A stretch of 64,000 nt of DNA, from assembly GCF_008275125.1 (NCBI RefSeq), contig NZ_CP043473.1:2480001-2544000 (forward strand). The letters are read 5' to 3'. The notes under the pieces were generated by a model, which had not been told where the DNA came from, searched no databases, and saw only the letters and a program-made list of their open reading frames with translations. The stretch is from Chromobacterium paludis (lineage in GTDB: Bacteria; Pseudomonadota; Gammaproteobacteria; Burkholderiales; Chromobacteriaceae). The stretch's first letter is position 1, and each line of letters opens with the position of its first letter. Positions 49,566 through 60,042 of this stretch are shown here, one piece after another. The position numbers were made by a program, and so were the translations under genes.

Positions 49566-49957
49566 TGTCTGACACTGCGCGCCCGCCGCGGCCCGGCACT
49601 CTGCGTTCCTTCGTCCATGGCGCGGCCGCCCTGCTGTTTACCCGCGCCGAATTGGTGGCGCTGGAAGCGCAGGAGTTCAAGGACGACATCGTCAGCCATC
49701 TGCTGCAAGGCATGTTGGCGCTGGTGCTGCTGGGCTGCGGCCTGATCGCCGCCGTGCTGGCGCTGTGGGCGCTGACGCCCGCCGCCTGGCGGCTGGCGGT
49801 GATGGCCGGCCTGGCTCTGGCGCTATGCGGCGCCGCGGCCGTCTTGCTGTTCCAGTTACGCAAGAAGCGATTGGCGCAGGCGGCGCCCTTTTCCACTTCG
49901 CTGGAAGAGCTGCGCAAAGACTGGGCCGCACTGGGGCCCGGCGGAGAGCAGGCATGA
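49565..49957 (+). CDS. Phage-holin-like YqjE family membrane protein (DUF1469)
   Basis: A 130-residue protein with two close membrane helices (MLALVLLGCGLIAAVLALWA and LAVMAGLALALCGAAAVLLF) between charged ends. This is the YqjE pattern. It overlaps the preceding gene (TGATG) and the following gene (ATGA). Confidence 0.88.
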   Translation: MSDTARPPRPGTLRSFVHGAAALLFTRAELVALEAQEFKDDIVSHLLQGMLALVLLGCGLIAAVLALWALTPAAWRLAVMAGLALALCGAAAVLLFQLRKKRLAQAAPFSTSLEELRKDWAALGPGGEQA

Positions 49958-50232
49958 CGCCGCAGGACCGCGCGCTGAAGAAGCAGCTGCTGGTGATGAA
50001 GGGCGAGGCGCTGCGCGTGAAGCTGCGGCTGGAAAAACAGCGGCTGGCCGATCCGCTGCGCTGGGCGGGCCAAGGCTTCAGCTGGTGGCGCGATGCAGGC
50101 GGCGCGGGCTCGCTGCTTGGCATGCTGGGCCAGCTCTTGCCCCAAGGGAAGCTGGGCCGCTGGCTGAAAGGCGGCTCCCGGCTGTTGACGGTCTGGCGCT
50201 TATTCCGCCGCTTGCTGGCCAACACCCCCTGA
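49954..50232 (+). CDS. YqjK-like small protein
   Basis: A 92-residue basic protein, MTPQDRALKKQLLVMKGEAL at the start, with a helical central part. The position after YqjE and the basic composition fit the YqjK family, but similarity is weak. Its end overlaps the convergent gene by 33 bp. Confidence 0.7.
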   Translation: MTPQDRALKKQLLVMKGEALRVKLRLEKQRLADPLRWAGQGFSWWRDAGGAGSLLGMLGQLLPQGKLGRWLKGGSRLLTVWRLFRRLLANTP

Positions 50233-51165
50233 GGCGGCCTCGCCGTCCGCCGCCACGCTCACGCCGAGGCCGGAATCGCCCATCGCCGCCATGGCCTCCG
50301 GGCCGCCCTTCAATATCTTGTCCACATCCTGCAAGGCTTTGTCCGCCGCGTGCATGTCCTCGCGCAGCTGGCGCTCCTTTTCCTTGTCCTGATCCTTCAG
50401 CAGCTGGGCCATTTGCTTGATGAAAGCCTGAATCATCTTCAGCGTGCGCTGCATGTCGCGGATGTCTGGATCGTTAGCCACCGGATTGCCCTTGGTCAGC
50501 ATGGCGCCCAATCTCGCGTCTGCGCCTGTCGGCGCGCGGATCGCGGATGCAGCCGCCCCTGGAGGCGTCTCCTGCACCACGCCACCGTCGGCCCCCGCCT
50601 CCTGCCCCGCCTCCGCGCCGCCGGTTGGCGTCGGCTCGTCCGCTGCGGCATCCTGCGCGCCATCGCTTGACGCGGCTGTCTGCCCGACATCCTGGCTGGT
50701 GGATGGATCGGCAGCGGCATTGCCCGCGTTCACGTTGACGGCCACCTGAGTGTCGGCCGCATTGCGGGTCATGCTGGTGACCAGCTCCTTCAGATCGCGC
50801 GCCAGACGCGCCAGTTCTCCAGCCAAGGCGCGCAAGCTCGCCTTGTCGTGCGTCATCAGCATCATCTGCCGCAACGAATCCACTCTCTGCTTGAGCATTT
50901 GTTTCTTGAGCTGATCCGTTTCCCGGTTTTGCTGTTTGACGGGACGATTCAGGTCCACGCGCAGCTTCTGCATATAGTCCTGCCACCCCTGATTCAGCGA
51001 TTGCTGCAGGCTGCCGTTCAAGGCCGCAGGGCGCAAGGGCGGGCTGCCGGCCGCGCCGGAAGCATCTTGCCCAGAGGGAGGCGCATCGGCGGAGCGGGAT
51101 GGGGTCAGGCTGCGCGTCAACGCAAGCCTGCTGGAAACGGCGGGCTGGGAAGTAATCACAGACAT
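50200..51165 (-). CDS. Hypothetical protein with coiled-coil segments
   Basis: A 321-residue protein. The N-terminal 90 residues are Ser/Ala/Pro-rich, followed by a helical region (LKKQMLKQRVDSLRQMMLMT), a low-complexity Ala/Gly/Asp stretch (about 145-210) and a C-terminal coiled coil (MIQAFIKQMAQLLKDQDKEK). No signal peptide or known domain was seen. The start is ATG 51165; the frame is open to 51465 but that part has no support. Confidence 0.7.
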   Translation of the reverse strand: MSVITSQPAVSSRLALTRSLTPSRSADAPPSGQDASGAAGSPPLRPAALNGSLQQSLNQGWQDYMQKLRVDLNRPVKQQNRETDQLKKQMLKQRVDSLRQMMLMTHDKASLRALAGELARLARDLKELVTSMTRNAADTQVAVNVNAGNAAADPSTSQDVGQTAASSDGAQDAAADEPTPTGGAEAGQEAGADGGVVQETPPGAAASAIRAPTGADARLGAMLTKGNPVANDPDIRDMQRTLKMIQAFIKQMAQLLKDQDKEKERQLREDMHAADKALQDVDKILKGGPEAMAAMGDSGLGVSVAADGEAASGGVGQQAAE

Positions 51166-51262
51166 GGCAGGCTTTCTATTGTTATGAGCTGATATCGGCC
51201 TGGCCACCTCATTCTTTATGCAAAAATTTGGCAGCAATAAAATTTCAAAAGCATAAAAATAA

Positions 51263-52099
<837 letters not shown>

Positions 52100-52100
52100 G

Positions 52101-52727
52101 ATGCGCCGCCTCCTCGTCCTGCTGCTGGCCGGCCTAGCCCATTCGTGCCTGGCGGCCGACAACGCCGCCGCGCTGATTCTGCAGGCGCAGGCGGCGGCGC
52201 CGCTACAGGCCACCCACCCCAATGCCCGCCATTACGGCGAGCCGTGGATCTGGGTGGGCGTGAAATCGCAAACCTTGCGCCTGCTGGACGGCTGGGGCCG
52301 CGTGCAAAAAGAATACGTGGTTTCTACGGCCAAGAACGGCATGGGCGAGAACACCGGCAGCTACCAGACGCCGCGCGGCTGGCATACCGTGTGCGAGAAA
52401 ATCGGGGCGGGTGCCGCGGAAAACACCATCATCTTCCGCCGCCAAGTCACGCCGTGGAAATACACGCCGGAACTGCATGCCCAATACCCGAACAAAGACT
52501 GGATATTGACGCGCATCCTGTGGCTGTGCGGCCAGGAACCGGGCTTGAACCAGGGGGGAAACGTAGACAGCTATGATCGGGCCATCTACATCCACGGCGC
52601 CGGCGATCATGTACCATGGGGCCGCCCCAGCTCGCTGGGCTGCGTCCGCATGAAAAACCGAGATGTGATTGAACTGTTCGATGCCGCGCCCGTTGGCATC
52701 GACGTATGGATAGACGAGAACGCCTGA
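52101..52727 (+). CDS. L,D-transpeptidase (YkuD domain), exported
   Basis: A 208-residue protein with a signal peptide (MRRLLVLLLAGLAHSCLA) and a YkuD domain. The catalytic block has His at about 165 (IHGAGDH) and Cys at about 181 (SSLGCVRM). Such enzymes cross-link peptidoglycan or attach proteins to it. The start is one base after the tadA stop, so the genes are likely co-transcribed. Confidence 0.9.
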   Translation: MRRLLVLLLAGLAHSCLAADNAAALILQAQAAAPLQATHPNARHYGEPWIWVGVKSQTLRLLDGWGRVQKEYVVSTAKNGMGENTGSYQTPRGWHTVCEKIGAGAAENTIIFRRQVTPWKYTPELHAQYPNKDWILTRILWLCGQEPGLNQGGNVDSYDRAIYIHGAGDHVPWGRPSSLGCVRMKNRDVIELFDAAPVGIDVWIDENA

Positions 52728-53140
52728 TGCACTCCGCGCTGAACCTGGCCACTCCGGCCCTGCTTTTCCCCGCCGTTTCCCTGCTGTTGCTGGCCTATAC
52801 CAACCGTTTCCTGGGCCTGGCCGGCATCATCCGCAATCTGTACGAGGAATACCGCGACAGCCATGACCCCAAGATCCTGCGCCAGATCGGCAATCTGCGC
52901 ACCCGCATCACGCTGATCAAATGGATGCAGTTCATGGGCATCGCCAGCCTGTTCCTGTGCACGGTGGCGATGTTCCAGATCTACACCGGCTGGCAGGCGA
53001 CCGGCGAAATCACCTTCGGCGCCAGCCTGCTGAGCATGATCGCCTCGCTGGCCATTTCGCTGATCGAACTGATCCGCTCCTCGGACGCGCTGAACATCCT
53101 GCTGTCCGATCTGCAGGCCGAATACGACCGCCAGCGCTGA
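52727..53140 (+). CDS. DUF2721 family membrane protein
   Basis: A 137-residue protein with three membrane segments (near residues 7-26, 68-85 and 95-113). NRFLGLAGIIRNLYEEY and QIGNLRTRITLIKWMQF are the DUF2721 pattern. Function is unknown. The start overlaps the preceding stop (TGATG). Confidence 0.87.
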   Translation: MHSALNLATPALLFPAVSLLLLAYTNRFLGLAGIIRNLYEEYRDSHDPKILRQIGNLRTRITLIKWMQFMGIASLFLCTVAMFQIYTGWQATGEITFGASLLSMIASLAISLIELIRSSDALNILLSDLQAEYDRQR

Positions 53141-53147
53141 GATCCCC

Positions 53148-53930
53148 TCAATAGCGGCCGGCAAAAACCGGCGCCGTATCCTTGCGCGCCACCAGAAGGT
53201 GCAGCGGCAACGCCACGTGCCGCGTCCCGCCCCCATGTCCCCAGGCCCGGGAGATGCGCAGGCAGGCATCGTCCAGAATGCTCTCGCCCAGGGCCTGCTT
53301 GCACAGCTTGCTGGCTGAGGTGGTATTGAGAAAGCCCAGAAAACGCTCCAGCGTCCATTCCTCATGGATGGTAAAGCTGGGAGCCTTCAACAGCGGCAAG
53401 GGACAGCCGCTGCCGCGGAAATCATCCCACAACAGCTGGCAGCGGCTGGACCAGAACGGCTCGATGATGGACCACAGTACGCTGCAAGCCTTGTCCACCT
53501 CTGGCGACACCTCGCAATGATGGTAGCCCCAGGCGGCGAAAATACCGCCCGGCTTCAGCACGCGCAGCGCCTCCGGCCAGAATGAAGGCAAATGGAACCA
53601 GTGCAGCGCCTGCGACACGCAGATCAGATCGAAACAATCGTCGTCGAACGGCGTCACCTCCGCCGGACATTCGCGGTAATACACCTGCTTGTGCCGCTCC
53701 GCGACCGACAGCTGGTTGAAATTGATATCGGTGGCGTCCACCCGGGCAAAACTCTCCCCCAGCCGCACCGCCGTCTGGCCATTGCCAGTCGCGCAATCCC
53801 AGGCGCGCTGGCGGCCCGGGCACAGGGGGAGCAGCCAATCGTACAGGGCTTCCGGATAGCTTGGACGGAAGCGCGCGTACAAATCCGAGTAAAGACCGAA
53901 ACTGGCAACGGAGCTGGTCGTCATACTCAT
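53148..53930 (-). CDS. Class I SAM-dependent methyltransferase
   Basis: A 260-residue protein. FGLYSDLYARFRPSYPEALY at the start, motif I AWDCATGNGQTAVRL, and FDLICVSQALHWFHLPSFW are typical of UbiE/trans-aconitate-type methyltransferases. The substrate is unknown. It converges on the DUF2721 gene with a 7-bp gap. Confidence 0.85.
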   Translation of the reverse strand: MSMTTSSVASFGLYSDLYARFRPSYPEALYDWLLPLCPGRQRAWDCATGNGQTAVRLGESFARVDATDINFNQLSVAERHKQVYYRECPAEVTPFDDDCFDLICVSQALHWFHLPSFWPEALRVLKPGGIFAAWGYHHCEVSPEVDKACSVLWSIIEPFWSSRCQLLWDDFRGSGCPLPLLKAPSFTIHEEWTLERFLGFLNTTSASKLCKQALGESILDDACLRISRAWGHGGGTRHVALPLHLLVARKDTAPVFAGRY

Positions 53931-54083
53931 AATCCGGTAAGTAGAAACACTGAAACCATGCCGAGAACATTTTCAGTATGTATGACCTAAGCGACGGATT
54001 TGCAAGACAAAAATTAAATTTTGCCGATTGGGCTAAAGTGGTTGCAGCCTAGCCGCAACATTGGCCACCGTTCTGCGTCAGAC

Positions 54084-54113
54084 AAAAAAAATGCCGCCCT
54101 CACGGACGGCATC
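54084..54113 (-). terminator. Terminator of the fumarase gene
   Basis: On the minus strand ATGCCGTCC and GGGCGGCAT pair and a run of eight T follows, 14 bp after the stop. Confidence 0.85.
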
Positions 54114-54127
54114 TTTCATGCATGCAC

Positions 54128-55654
54128 TTATGCCAGATTGACCGGAATCTTGCCGATCTTCACCCGCCACTCCGCCGGGCCGGTGTTGTGCACCGAGGTG
54201 CCACAGGCATCCACCGCCACCGTCACCGGCATGTCCTGGACCTCGAACTCGTAGATCGCCTCCATGCCCAAATCGGCGAAACCCACTACCTTGGACGCCT
54301 TGATCGCCTTGGACACCAGGTAGGCGGAGCCGCCCACCGCCATCAAGTACACGGCCTTGTTGTCCTTGATCGCCTCGATGGCCGCCGGGCCGCGCTCGGC
54401 CTTGCCTATCATGCCCAAGAGGCCAGTCTGCTCCAGCATCTGGCGCGTGAACTTGTCCATGCGGGTGGCGGTGGTCGGGCCGGCCGGGCCCACCACTTCG
54501 TCGCGCACCGGGTCCACCGGACCCACGTAGTAAATGAAGCGGTTGGTGAAGTCCACCGGCAGCGCCTCGCCCTTGTTCAGCATGTCTATCATGCGCTTGT
54601 GGGCGGCGTCGCGGCCGGTCAGGATTTTGCCGTTCAGCAGCAGCACATCGCCGGGCTGCCAGCTGGCCACTTCTTCCTTGGTGATCTTGTCCAGATCCAC
54701 GCGCTTGCCGTTGGACGCGTCGTAGGTGATGTCCGGCCAGTCTTCCAACTTGGGCGGCTCCAGATGGGCCGGACCGCTGCCGTCCAGATGGAAATGGATG
54801 TGGCGGGTGGCGGCGCAGTTCGGGATCAGCGCCACCGGCAGCGAGGCCGCGTGGGTCGGGTAGTCCAGAATCTTCACGTCCAGCACCGTGGTCAGGCCGC
54901 CCAGGCCCTGAGCGCCTATGCCCAGCGCGTTGACCTTCTCGAACAGTTCCAAACGCAGTTGTTCAACCCGCGACAGTTCCGCGCCGGCGGCGGCCTTGGC
55001 CTTCAGTTCGTGGATATCCACGTGGTCCATCAGGCTTTCCTTGGCCAGCAGCATCGCCTTTTCCGGCGTGCCGCCGATGCCGATGCCGAGAATGCCCGGC
55101 GGACACCAGCCGGCGCCCATGGTCGGCACCGTCTTCAGCACCCAGTCCACGATAGAGTCGGACGGGTTCAGCATCGCCAGCTTGGACTTGTTTTCCGAGC
55201 CGCCGCCCTTGGCCGCGCAGATCACCTCCACCTGGTCGCCTTCGACGATCTCGAAGTGCACCACGGCCGGGGTGTTGTCCTTGGTGTTCTGGCGCTTGCC
55301 GGCCGGGTCGCGCAGCACGGAGGCGCGCAGCTTGTTGTCCGGGTGGTTGTAGGCGCGGCGCACGCCCTCGTTGACCATCTCCTGCACGCTAAGCTTGGCG
55401 TCCCATTGCACTTGCATGCCCACCTTCAGGAACACCACGGCGATGCCGGTATCCTGGCAGATCGGGCGCTGGCCTTCGGCGCACATGCGGCTGTTGACCA
55501 GGATTTGCGCCATCGCATCCTTGGCGGCGGTGCTTTCCTCGTTCAGGTAAGCCTGGTACAGCGCGTCGATATAGTCTTTCGGGTGGTAGCAGCTGATGTA
55601 CTGGAAGGCATCGGCGATGCTCTGGATGAAGTCTTCCTGGCGGATGATGGTCAT
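54128..55654 (-). CDS. fumA: Fumarate hydratase class I
   Basis: A 508-residue iron-sulfur fumarase of the TCA cycle, with fused alpha and beta parts. CQDTGIAVVFLKVG, MGAGWCPPGILGIGIGGTPE and LGIGAQGLGGLTTVLD are in the alpha part, while LNGKILTGRDAAHKRMIDML and GPTTATRMDKFT mark the beta part. The start at 55654 (MTIIRQEDFIQSI) fits the family; the frame extends to 55768 without support. fumA is used because the class is certain; fumB-type specialisation cannot be excluded. Confidence 0.95.
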   Translation of the reverse strand: MTIIRQEDFIQSIADAFQYISCYHPKDYIDALYQAYLNEESTAAKDAMAQILVNSRMCAEGQRPICQDTGIAVVFLKVGMQVQWDAKLSVQEMVNEGVRRAYNHPDNKLRASVLRDPAGKRQNTKDNTPAVVHFEIVEGDQVEVICAAKGGGSENKSKLAMLNPSDSIVDWVLKTVPTMGAGWCPPGILGIGIGGTPEKAMLLAKESLMDHVDIHELKAKAAAGAELSRVEQLRLELFEKVNALGIGAQGLGGLTTVLDVKILDYPTHAASLPVALIPNCAATRHIHFHLDGSGPAHLEPPKLEDWPDITYDASNGKRVDLDKITKEEVASWQPGDVLLLNGKILTGRDAAHKRMIDMLNKGEALPVDFTNRFIYYVGPVDPVRDEVVGPAGPTTATRMDKFTRQMLEQTGLLGMIGKAERGPAAIEAIKDNKAVYLMAVGGSAYLVSKAIKASKVVGFADLGMEAIYEFEVQDMPVTVAVDACGTSVHNTGPAEWRVKIGKIPVNLA

Positions 55655-55838
55655 AAGGCTGTCTCGAGAAGCCGGGCGCCGGTGCGGCCGCCCGTGGATT
55701 ACCCCGCCGCCGGCGCTGGATGGAACCGGCGTCGCGCGGACACTAAAAACCTGTCCCGATTGTAACACTGTCCGTCATAAACTTTGACTCTGAACAAGGC
55801 GCGCGGGCGCGTATCGCGCCGGACTGGCGCCAATGCGA

Positions 55839-55872
55839 AACCGCCGCCTGACGGATTGTCGCGGCGGCGGTT
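55839..55872 (-). terminator. Possible terminator of mgtC
   Basis: AACCGCCGCC and GGCGGCGGTT pair around a 14-base loop just after the mgtC-type stop; the T run is poor. Confidence 0.4.
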
Positions 55873-55888
55873 GGTGGCATGACGCGGA

Positions 55889-56617
55889 TCACTCGCTGGT
55901 GCTGGTGTTCCAGTAAGCCTGGCTGATGTAGGGCTTGGCCGTCAGCGCCTCGGCGATGCGGTCCAGTTCGTCCGAGTCCACCGAGGTGGCCAGCAAGGTG
56001 GCGGTCATTTCCACCTCGTCGTCGCCGAAGGCCTCCACATCCAGATCGCCCACCGGGTAATTGGCCTGCTCCAGCAAGTCGCCCACCTGGGCCAGGGCCT
56101 GTTTCTGCCCCTCGCGCGTGGCGATGACGCACAGCTGGTAAGTCACCTCGCTGGCGTCGTCGTCGATAGGCCTGCGGTTGATCGAGTTCACCACCGGCCT
56201 GAGCAGGGTATTGACCGCCAGCACGAACACCGTGGTCAGCACGGCCTGCCCGAGCAAGCCCGCCCCGGCGCAAGCGCCGGTGGCGGCCGAGCCCCACAAC
56301 GTCGCCGCCGTATTGAGGCCGCGGACATTCAGCCCTTCCTTCATGATGGTGCCCGCGCCCAGGAAGCCCACGCCTGACACCACGTATGCCACCACGCGCG
56401 CGGCGCTGCCGCTGCCATCCAGCTGCAAGGCCATATTGACGAAGGCCGCCGCGCTGACCGCCACCAGGGCATTGGTGCGCAAGCCCGCCGTGCGCTGGCG
56501 ATATTGCCGCTCCAGGCCGATCACCGTGCCGCAGACAAAAGCCATGGCCAGGCAGATCAGCGAATGCAGCAGGCCGAACCAGTCTAGATCGAACAGATTG
56601 TGCAAATTGTAATGCAT
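55889..56617 (-). CDS. MgtC/SapB family membrane protein
   Basis: A 242-residue protein. Five hydrophobic helices include LAMAFVCGTVIGLERQYRQR, the MgtC signature, and GVGFLGAGTIMKEGLNVRGL. The C-terminal part (VTYQLCVIATREGQKQALAQ) is an ACT-like soluble domain. MgtC proteins help growth in low magnesium and inside macrophages by acting on ATP synthase and phosphate uptake in Salmonella; the role here is inferred from family only. GGGAGG before the ATG fixes the start. A strong hairpin lies in its leader. Confidence 0.9.
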   Translation of the reverse strand: MHYNLHNLFDLDWFGLLHSLICLAMAFVCGTVIGLERQYRQRTAGLRTNALVAVSAAAFVNMALQLDGSGSAARVVAYVVSGVGFLGAGTIMKEGLNVRGLNTAATLWGSAATGACAGAGLLGQAVLTTVFVLAVNTLLRPVVNSINRRPIDDDASEVTYQLCVIATREGQKQALAQVGDLLEQANYPVGDLDVEAFGDDEVEMTATLLATSVDSDELDRIAEALTAKPYISQAYWNTSTSE

Positions 56618-56656
56618 GCGCCCTCCCGCTTGCTTTGGATGGTGGATCGCAGGACG

Positions 56657-56693
56657 GGTGCCTGGTGGTTTTGCGGGAAAGCCACCAGGCACC
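56657..56693 (-). promoter_or_regulatory. Hairpin in the mgtC leader
   Basis: GGTGCCTGGTGG and CCACCAGGCACC form a perfect 12-bp stem around 13 bases, 40 bp before the mgtC-type start. No T run follows, so it is not a plain terminator. Confidence 0.5.
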
Positions 56694-56823
56694 GATCCTG
56701 AAGCGAAGCCGCTTGCGCGGCCTCGCCTTGCCGCGGCGCGCATGCGCGCGCCAACGGCCGACACCATACCGCGCCGCTCGCCGCCTGGGCAAGCCGCCCG
56801 CTGTCAGTAGGCGCGCCGGCCGC

Positions 56824-57720
56824 TCAAGGCCGCGCCGGCGCCAGTCGGCGCAGCCTGCCCGGATTGAGCATGCCCTGCCCCAGCGCCACGCCCAGCAGAA
56901 TCATGCCGCCGCCCAGCCAATGGTAAGAATGGATGGTCTCTCCCAGCAGCGCGCTGGCCAGCAAGGCGGTGAACAAGGGCAGCAGATTCATGAAGATGGC
57001 GGTGCGGTCGCTGCCCAGCTTCTGGATGCCGCGCATCCACAGATAGGCGGCGAACAAGGAGGAGCCGATCCCCGCGAACAAGACCAGGCCCACGCCCTGG
57101 GCCGGCACGGCCATGCTGCGAGCGGTGAGGGTGAGCGGCAGCAGCAGCAACACCGCCAGGCTGGCCTGCAGATAGAGATTGAGCCAGGCGCCGAACGGCG
57201 GCGCCCAGCGCCGCAGCAGGATGCCGTACAGGGCATAAGACGCGGCGCCGGCCAGGATCAGCGCGTCGCCGGTATTGACGCCGTTGGCCAGCAGGCTGGC
57301 CGGGCTTCCCTTGCCCAGCAGGTAAACCACGCCGGACAAGGACACCGCCACGCCCAGCCAAGCCAGCGCGCTGACCTTCTGGCGGAATACAGCGGCGTTC
57401 AGCAGCAGGCCCAACAACGGCACCAGCGCGGTGATCACGCCCATATTGGTGGCGCTGGTGCTGTGCGCCGCGTAATACGCCAGGCACTGGAACATCACCA
57501 TGCCCAGCGCGGACAACGCGACAAGCTTGCCCAGCCAGGGCTTCAATTCGCGCGCGCGGCGGCGCAGCTGCGGTAGGCAGAACGGCGTCAACACCAGCGC
57601 CGCCACCAGCCAGCGGTAAATGGAGATCGCCGCCGGGTCCAGCACCTGGGCGGCGGCCTTGGAAACAATCACGTTGGCGGCCCAGATCAGCACCGCCAGC
57701 AGGGGGAACAGCATGGCCAT
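56824..57720 (-). CDS. EamA/DMT family transporter
   Basis: A 298-residue inner-membrane protein with ten expected helices in two EamA repeats (MLFPLLAVLIWAANVIVSKA; GDALILAGAASYALYGILLR). Such proteins export metabolites or amino acids. The ATG at 57720 has GGAGG five bases upstream; a GTG lies one codon earlier. It is divergent from an AraC-type regulator, which probably controls it. Confidence 0.88.
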   Translation of the reverse strand: MAMLFPLLAVLIWAANVIVSKAAAQVLDPAAISIYRWLVAALVLTPFCLPQLRRRARELKPWLGKLVALSALGMVMFQCLAYYAAHSTSATNMGVITALVPLLGLLLNAAVFRQKVSALAWLGVAVSLSGVVYLLGKGSPASLLANGVNTGDALILAGAASYALYGILLRRWAPPFGAWLNLYLQASLAVLLLLPLTLTARSMAVPAQGVGLVLFAGIGSSLFAAYLWMRGIQKLGSDRTAIFMNLLPLFTALLASALLGETIHSYHWLGGGMILLGVALGQGMLNPGRLRRLAPARP

Positions 57721-57756
57721 CACAGCCTCCTTCGACTCGATGCGTCTATTCTAGAG

Positions 57757-57779
57757 TCGTCCGTTATGGACGATATAAT
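57757..57779 (+). promoter_or_regulatory. Dyad plus -10 box between the EamA and AraC genes
   Basis: TCGTCC-GTTAT-GGACGA (57757-57773) is directly followed by a perfect TATAAT (57774-57779). The dyad fills the 17-bp spacer position, so a bound protein would block or distort the araC-type promoter. Confidence 0.55.
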
Positions 57780-57815
57780 GCAAAACAGACAATTCACTGA
57801 GGCGAAGCAGACAGG

Positions 57816-58637
57816 ATGAGCCCGGACCTAGACGACTATTTCGCCAGCGACGCCGCGCTGCCGGAACCCGCGCCGCTGACCTTTCGCTACCATCGCTTCA
57901 CGCCCAGGAGCGAGTTCGCCCGCCACCGCCATCGCTGGGGCCAGCTGAGCCGCATCAATCTGGGCCTGGTGGAGCTGCTGCTGGACGAGGGCAAGGTGGT
58001 GGCGCCGGCCCAGTATCTGCTGTGGACGCCGCCGGAAGTGCCGCACGCGGCCTATGTGCGGCAGGCCATGCACTACATCTCGATCTACGTCAGCGGCGAG
58101 ATGGCCGCGCGGCTGCCGGACCACACCTGCCTGATCGAGCAGACGCCGCTGGTGCGCGCCCTGCTGGACGACTTCGCCCTGCGCCGCATTACCGTGCCCA
58201 GCGATCCCTGGGACATCCGCCAGGCCCAGCTGCTATGCCAGCGGCTGCTGGAGTCGGGAAAAGAGGCCAACTACCTGCCGGATAGCGGCCACAAGCTATT
58301 GCGCCCGATACTGGACGCCATCCGCCATGATCCGGCCGACGCCACGCCCTTGAAACAATGGTCGGAGCGCGTGTTCAGCACCGAGCGCACGCTGGCGCGG
58401 CTGTTCCAGCGCGAGCTGGGCATGAGCTTCGGCCAATGGCGCGGCCGCGCGCGGCTGGTGGAAGCGCTGGCGCGGCTGCGCCAGGGCGACAGCGTGCAGG
58501 ACATCTCGGCGCGGCTGGGCTACGCCACGCCGTCCGCCTTCATCGCCATGTTCCAGAAGCAGCTGGGCGACTCGCCCGAGCGCTACCGGCGGCAGCTGCT
58601 GGAGGGCGGGCAAGGGAACGAGGACGTCAGCGCTTGA
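57816..58637 (+). CDS. AraC family transcriptional regulator
   Basis: A 273-residue protein. The N-terminal cupin ([20 protein letters not shown]) senses a ligand, and the C-terminal AraC domain has two HTHs ([39 protein letters not shown]). It starts 95 bp from the divergent EamA transporter gene, its likely target. Its 3' end overlaps the convergent photolyase gene by 11 bp. Confidence 0.9.
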   Translation: MSPDLDDYFASDAALPEPAPLTFRYHRFTPRSEFARHRHRWGQLSRINLGLVELLLDEGKVVAPAQYLLWTPPEVPHAAYVRQAMHYISIYVSGEMAARLPDHTCLIEQTPLVRALLDDFALRRITVPSDPWDIRQAQLLCQRLLESGKEANYLPDSGHKLLRPILDAIRHDPADATPLKQWSERVFSTERTLARLFQRELGMSFGQWRGRARLVEALARLRQGDSVQDISARLGYATPSAFIAMFQKQLGDSPERYRRQLLEGGQGNEDVSA

Positions 58638-60042
58638 ACAAGGCCAGCGCCAATTCGCGCTGAACGGCGTGATCGACGATGGGATGCGGGTAGTCCCGCC
58701 CCAGCCGCACGCCGGCGTCCATCAACTGTTCCGGTTTGGCCAGCCACGGCGCGTGGATCAGCTTGTCCGGCAGCGCCGCCAGCTCCGGCACGTAACGGCG
58801 GATGAAGCGGCCGTCAGGGTCGAATTTCTCGCTCTGGCTCACCGGGTTGAAGATGCGGAAATAAGGCTGGGCGTCGCAGCCGGTGCTGGCCGCCCATTGC
58901 CAGCCGCCGTTATTGGCCGCCAGGTCGAAGTCCAATAGCTTTTCGGCGAAGTAGCGCTCGCCCCAGCGCCAGTCAATCAAGAGATCTTTCACCAGGAAGC
59001 TGGCCGCCACCATGCGCAGCCGGTTATGCATATAGCCGCTATGGTTCAGCTGCCGCATCGCCGCGTCCACCAGCGGGTAGCCGGTTTGTCCGTTTTTCCA
59101 GGCCTCGAACCCTTCCGCGTCATTGGGGAAAGGCAGCGCGTCGTACTCCGGCTTGAACGCGTGTTCCACCACGTCCGGCCGGTGCCACAGCACTTGCTGG
59201 TAGAAATCGCGCCAGATCAGCTCGCTCAGCCAAGTCATCGCCCCCTCGCCGCCGTCATGCCAGGCATAGGCCGCCAGCCGGCGGATGGAAATGGTGCCGA
59301 AGCGCAGATGGACGCTGAGATAGGACACGCCCTTGATGCCGGGGTAGTCGCGCATGGTCTTGTAATGGGCGATGCGGCGGGAAAAATCGGCGAACAGGGC
59401 CTCCGCCCCGTCGGCGCCCGCCCGCACCGGCAGCGCGGCCAGGTCGCTGGGGCCAAAGCCGATGTCGGCCAGCGACGGCATGGCCTCGGGCGCGCGCGGC
59501 AGCAGCGCGTCCAGATAGCGCCGCACCGGATAGGCCTGCAGATGGAAGGGCGTCAGTTTTTTCAGCCAGGCGTTCTTGTACGGCGTGAACACGGCAAACG
59601 GCTTGCCGGCGCCGGTCAACACCTCGTCGGTTTCAAAGACCACCTGATCCTTGCAGGAATGGAAGGCGATGCCGCGCTCGGCCAGCTTCTCCGCCACCTC
59701 CGCGTCGCGCGCGCGCGCGGCCGGCTCGTAATCGCGGTTGCAGAACACCGCCTCCGCGCCCAGCTCCGCCGCCAACCGCGGTATCTCATCCCGCGGCTGG
59801 CCATGGCGGATCAGCAGGTCGCCGCCCAGCTGATTCAACTCCGCCTTCAGCGCCGCCAAGCTTTGATGAATGAAGTCGACGCGGCGGTCGTCGCGCGGCA
59901 ACGCGTCCAAAATCGAGGCGTCGAACACGAACACCGGCAGCGCCGCCCGGCTGTGCTTCAGCGCGTGGTAAAAAGCGGCATGGTCGTCCAGCCGCAAATC
60001 GCGGCGCAACCAGACCAGCGCCGTGCCTATCGTCTTGCTCAT
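58627..60042 (-). CDS. phrB: Deoxyribodipyrimidine photo-lyase
   Basis: A 471-residue light-driven repair enzyme for pyrimidine dimers. [20 protein letters not shown] opens the photolyase domain; the FAD-binding half has [15 protein letters not shown] text ([20 protein letters not shown]) and [17 protein letters not shown]. The start at 60042 overlaps the stop of the LysR gene (ATGA), so the two are co-translated. Confidence 0.95.
   Translation of the reverse strand: MSKTIGTALVWLRRDLRLDDHAAFYHALKHSRAALPVFVFDASILDALPRDDRRVDFIHQSLAALKAELNQLGGDLLIRHGQPRDEIPRLAAELGAEAVFCNRDYEPAARARDAEVAEKLAERGIAFHSCKDQVVFETDEVLTGAGKPFAVFTPYKNAWLKKLTPFHLQAYPVRRYLDALLPRAPEAMPSLADIGFGPSDLAALPVRAGADGAEALFADFSRRIAHYKTMRDYPGIKGVSYLSVHLRFGTISIRRLAAYAWHDGGEGAMTWLSELIWRDFYQQVLWHRPDVVEHAFKPEYDALPFPNDAEGFEAWKNGQTGYPLVDAAMRQLNHSGYMHNRLRMVAASFLVKDLLIDWRWGERYFAEKLLDFDLAANNGGWQWAASTGCDAQPYFRIFNPVSQSEKFDPDGRFIRRYVPELAALPDKLIHAPWLAKPEQLMDAGVRLGRDYPHPIVDHAVQRELALALFKR

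Noticed and set aside
55839..55872. A riboswitch at the 3' side of mgtC
   Set aside because: It is a simple GC hairpin after the stop codon, more likely a weak terminator; no known aptamer core is visible.
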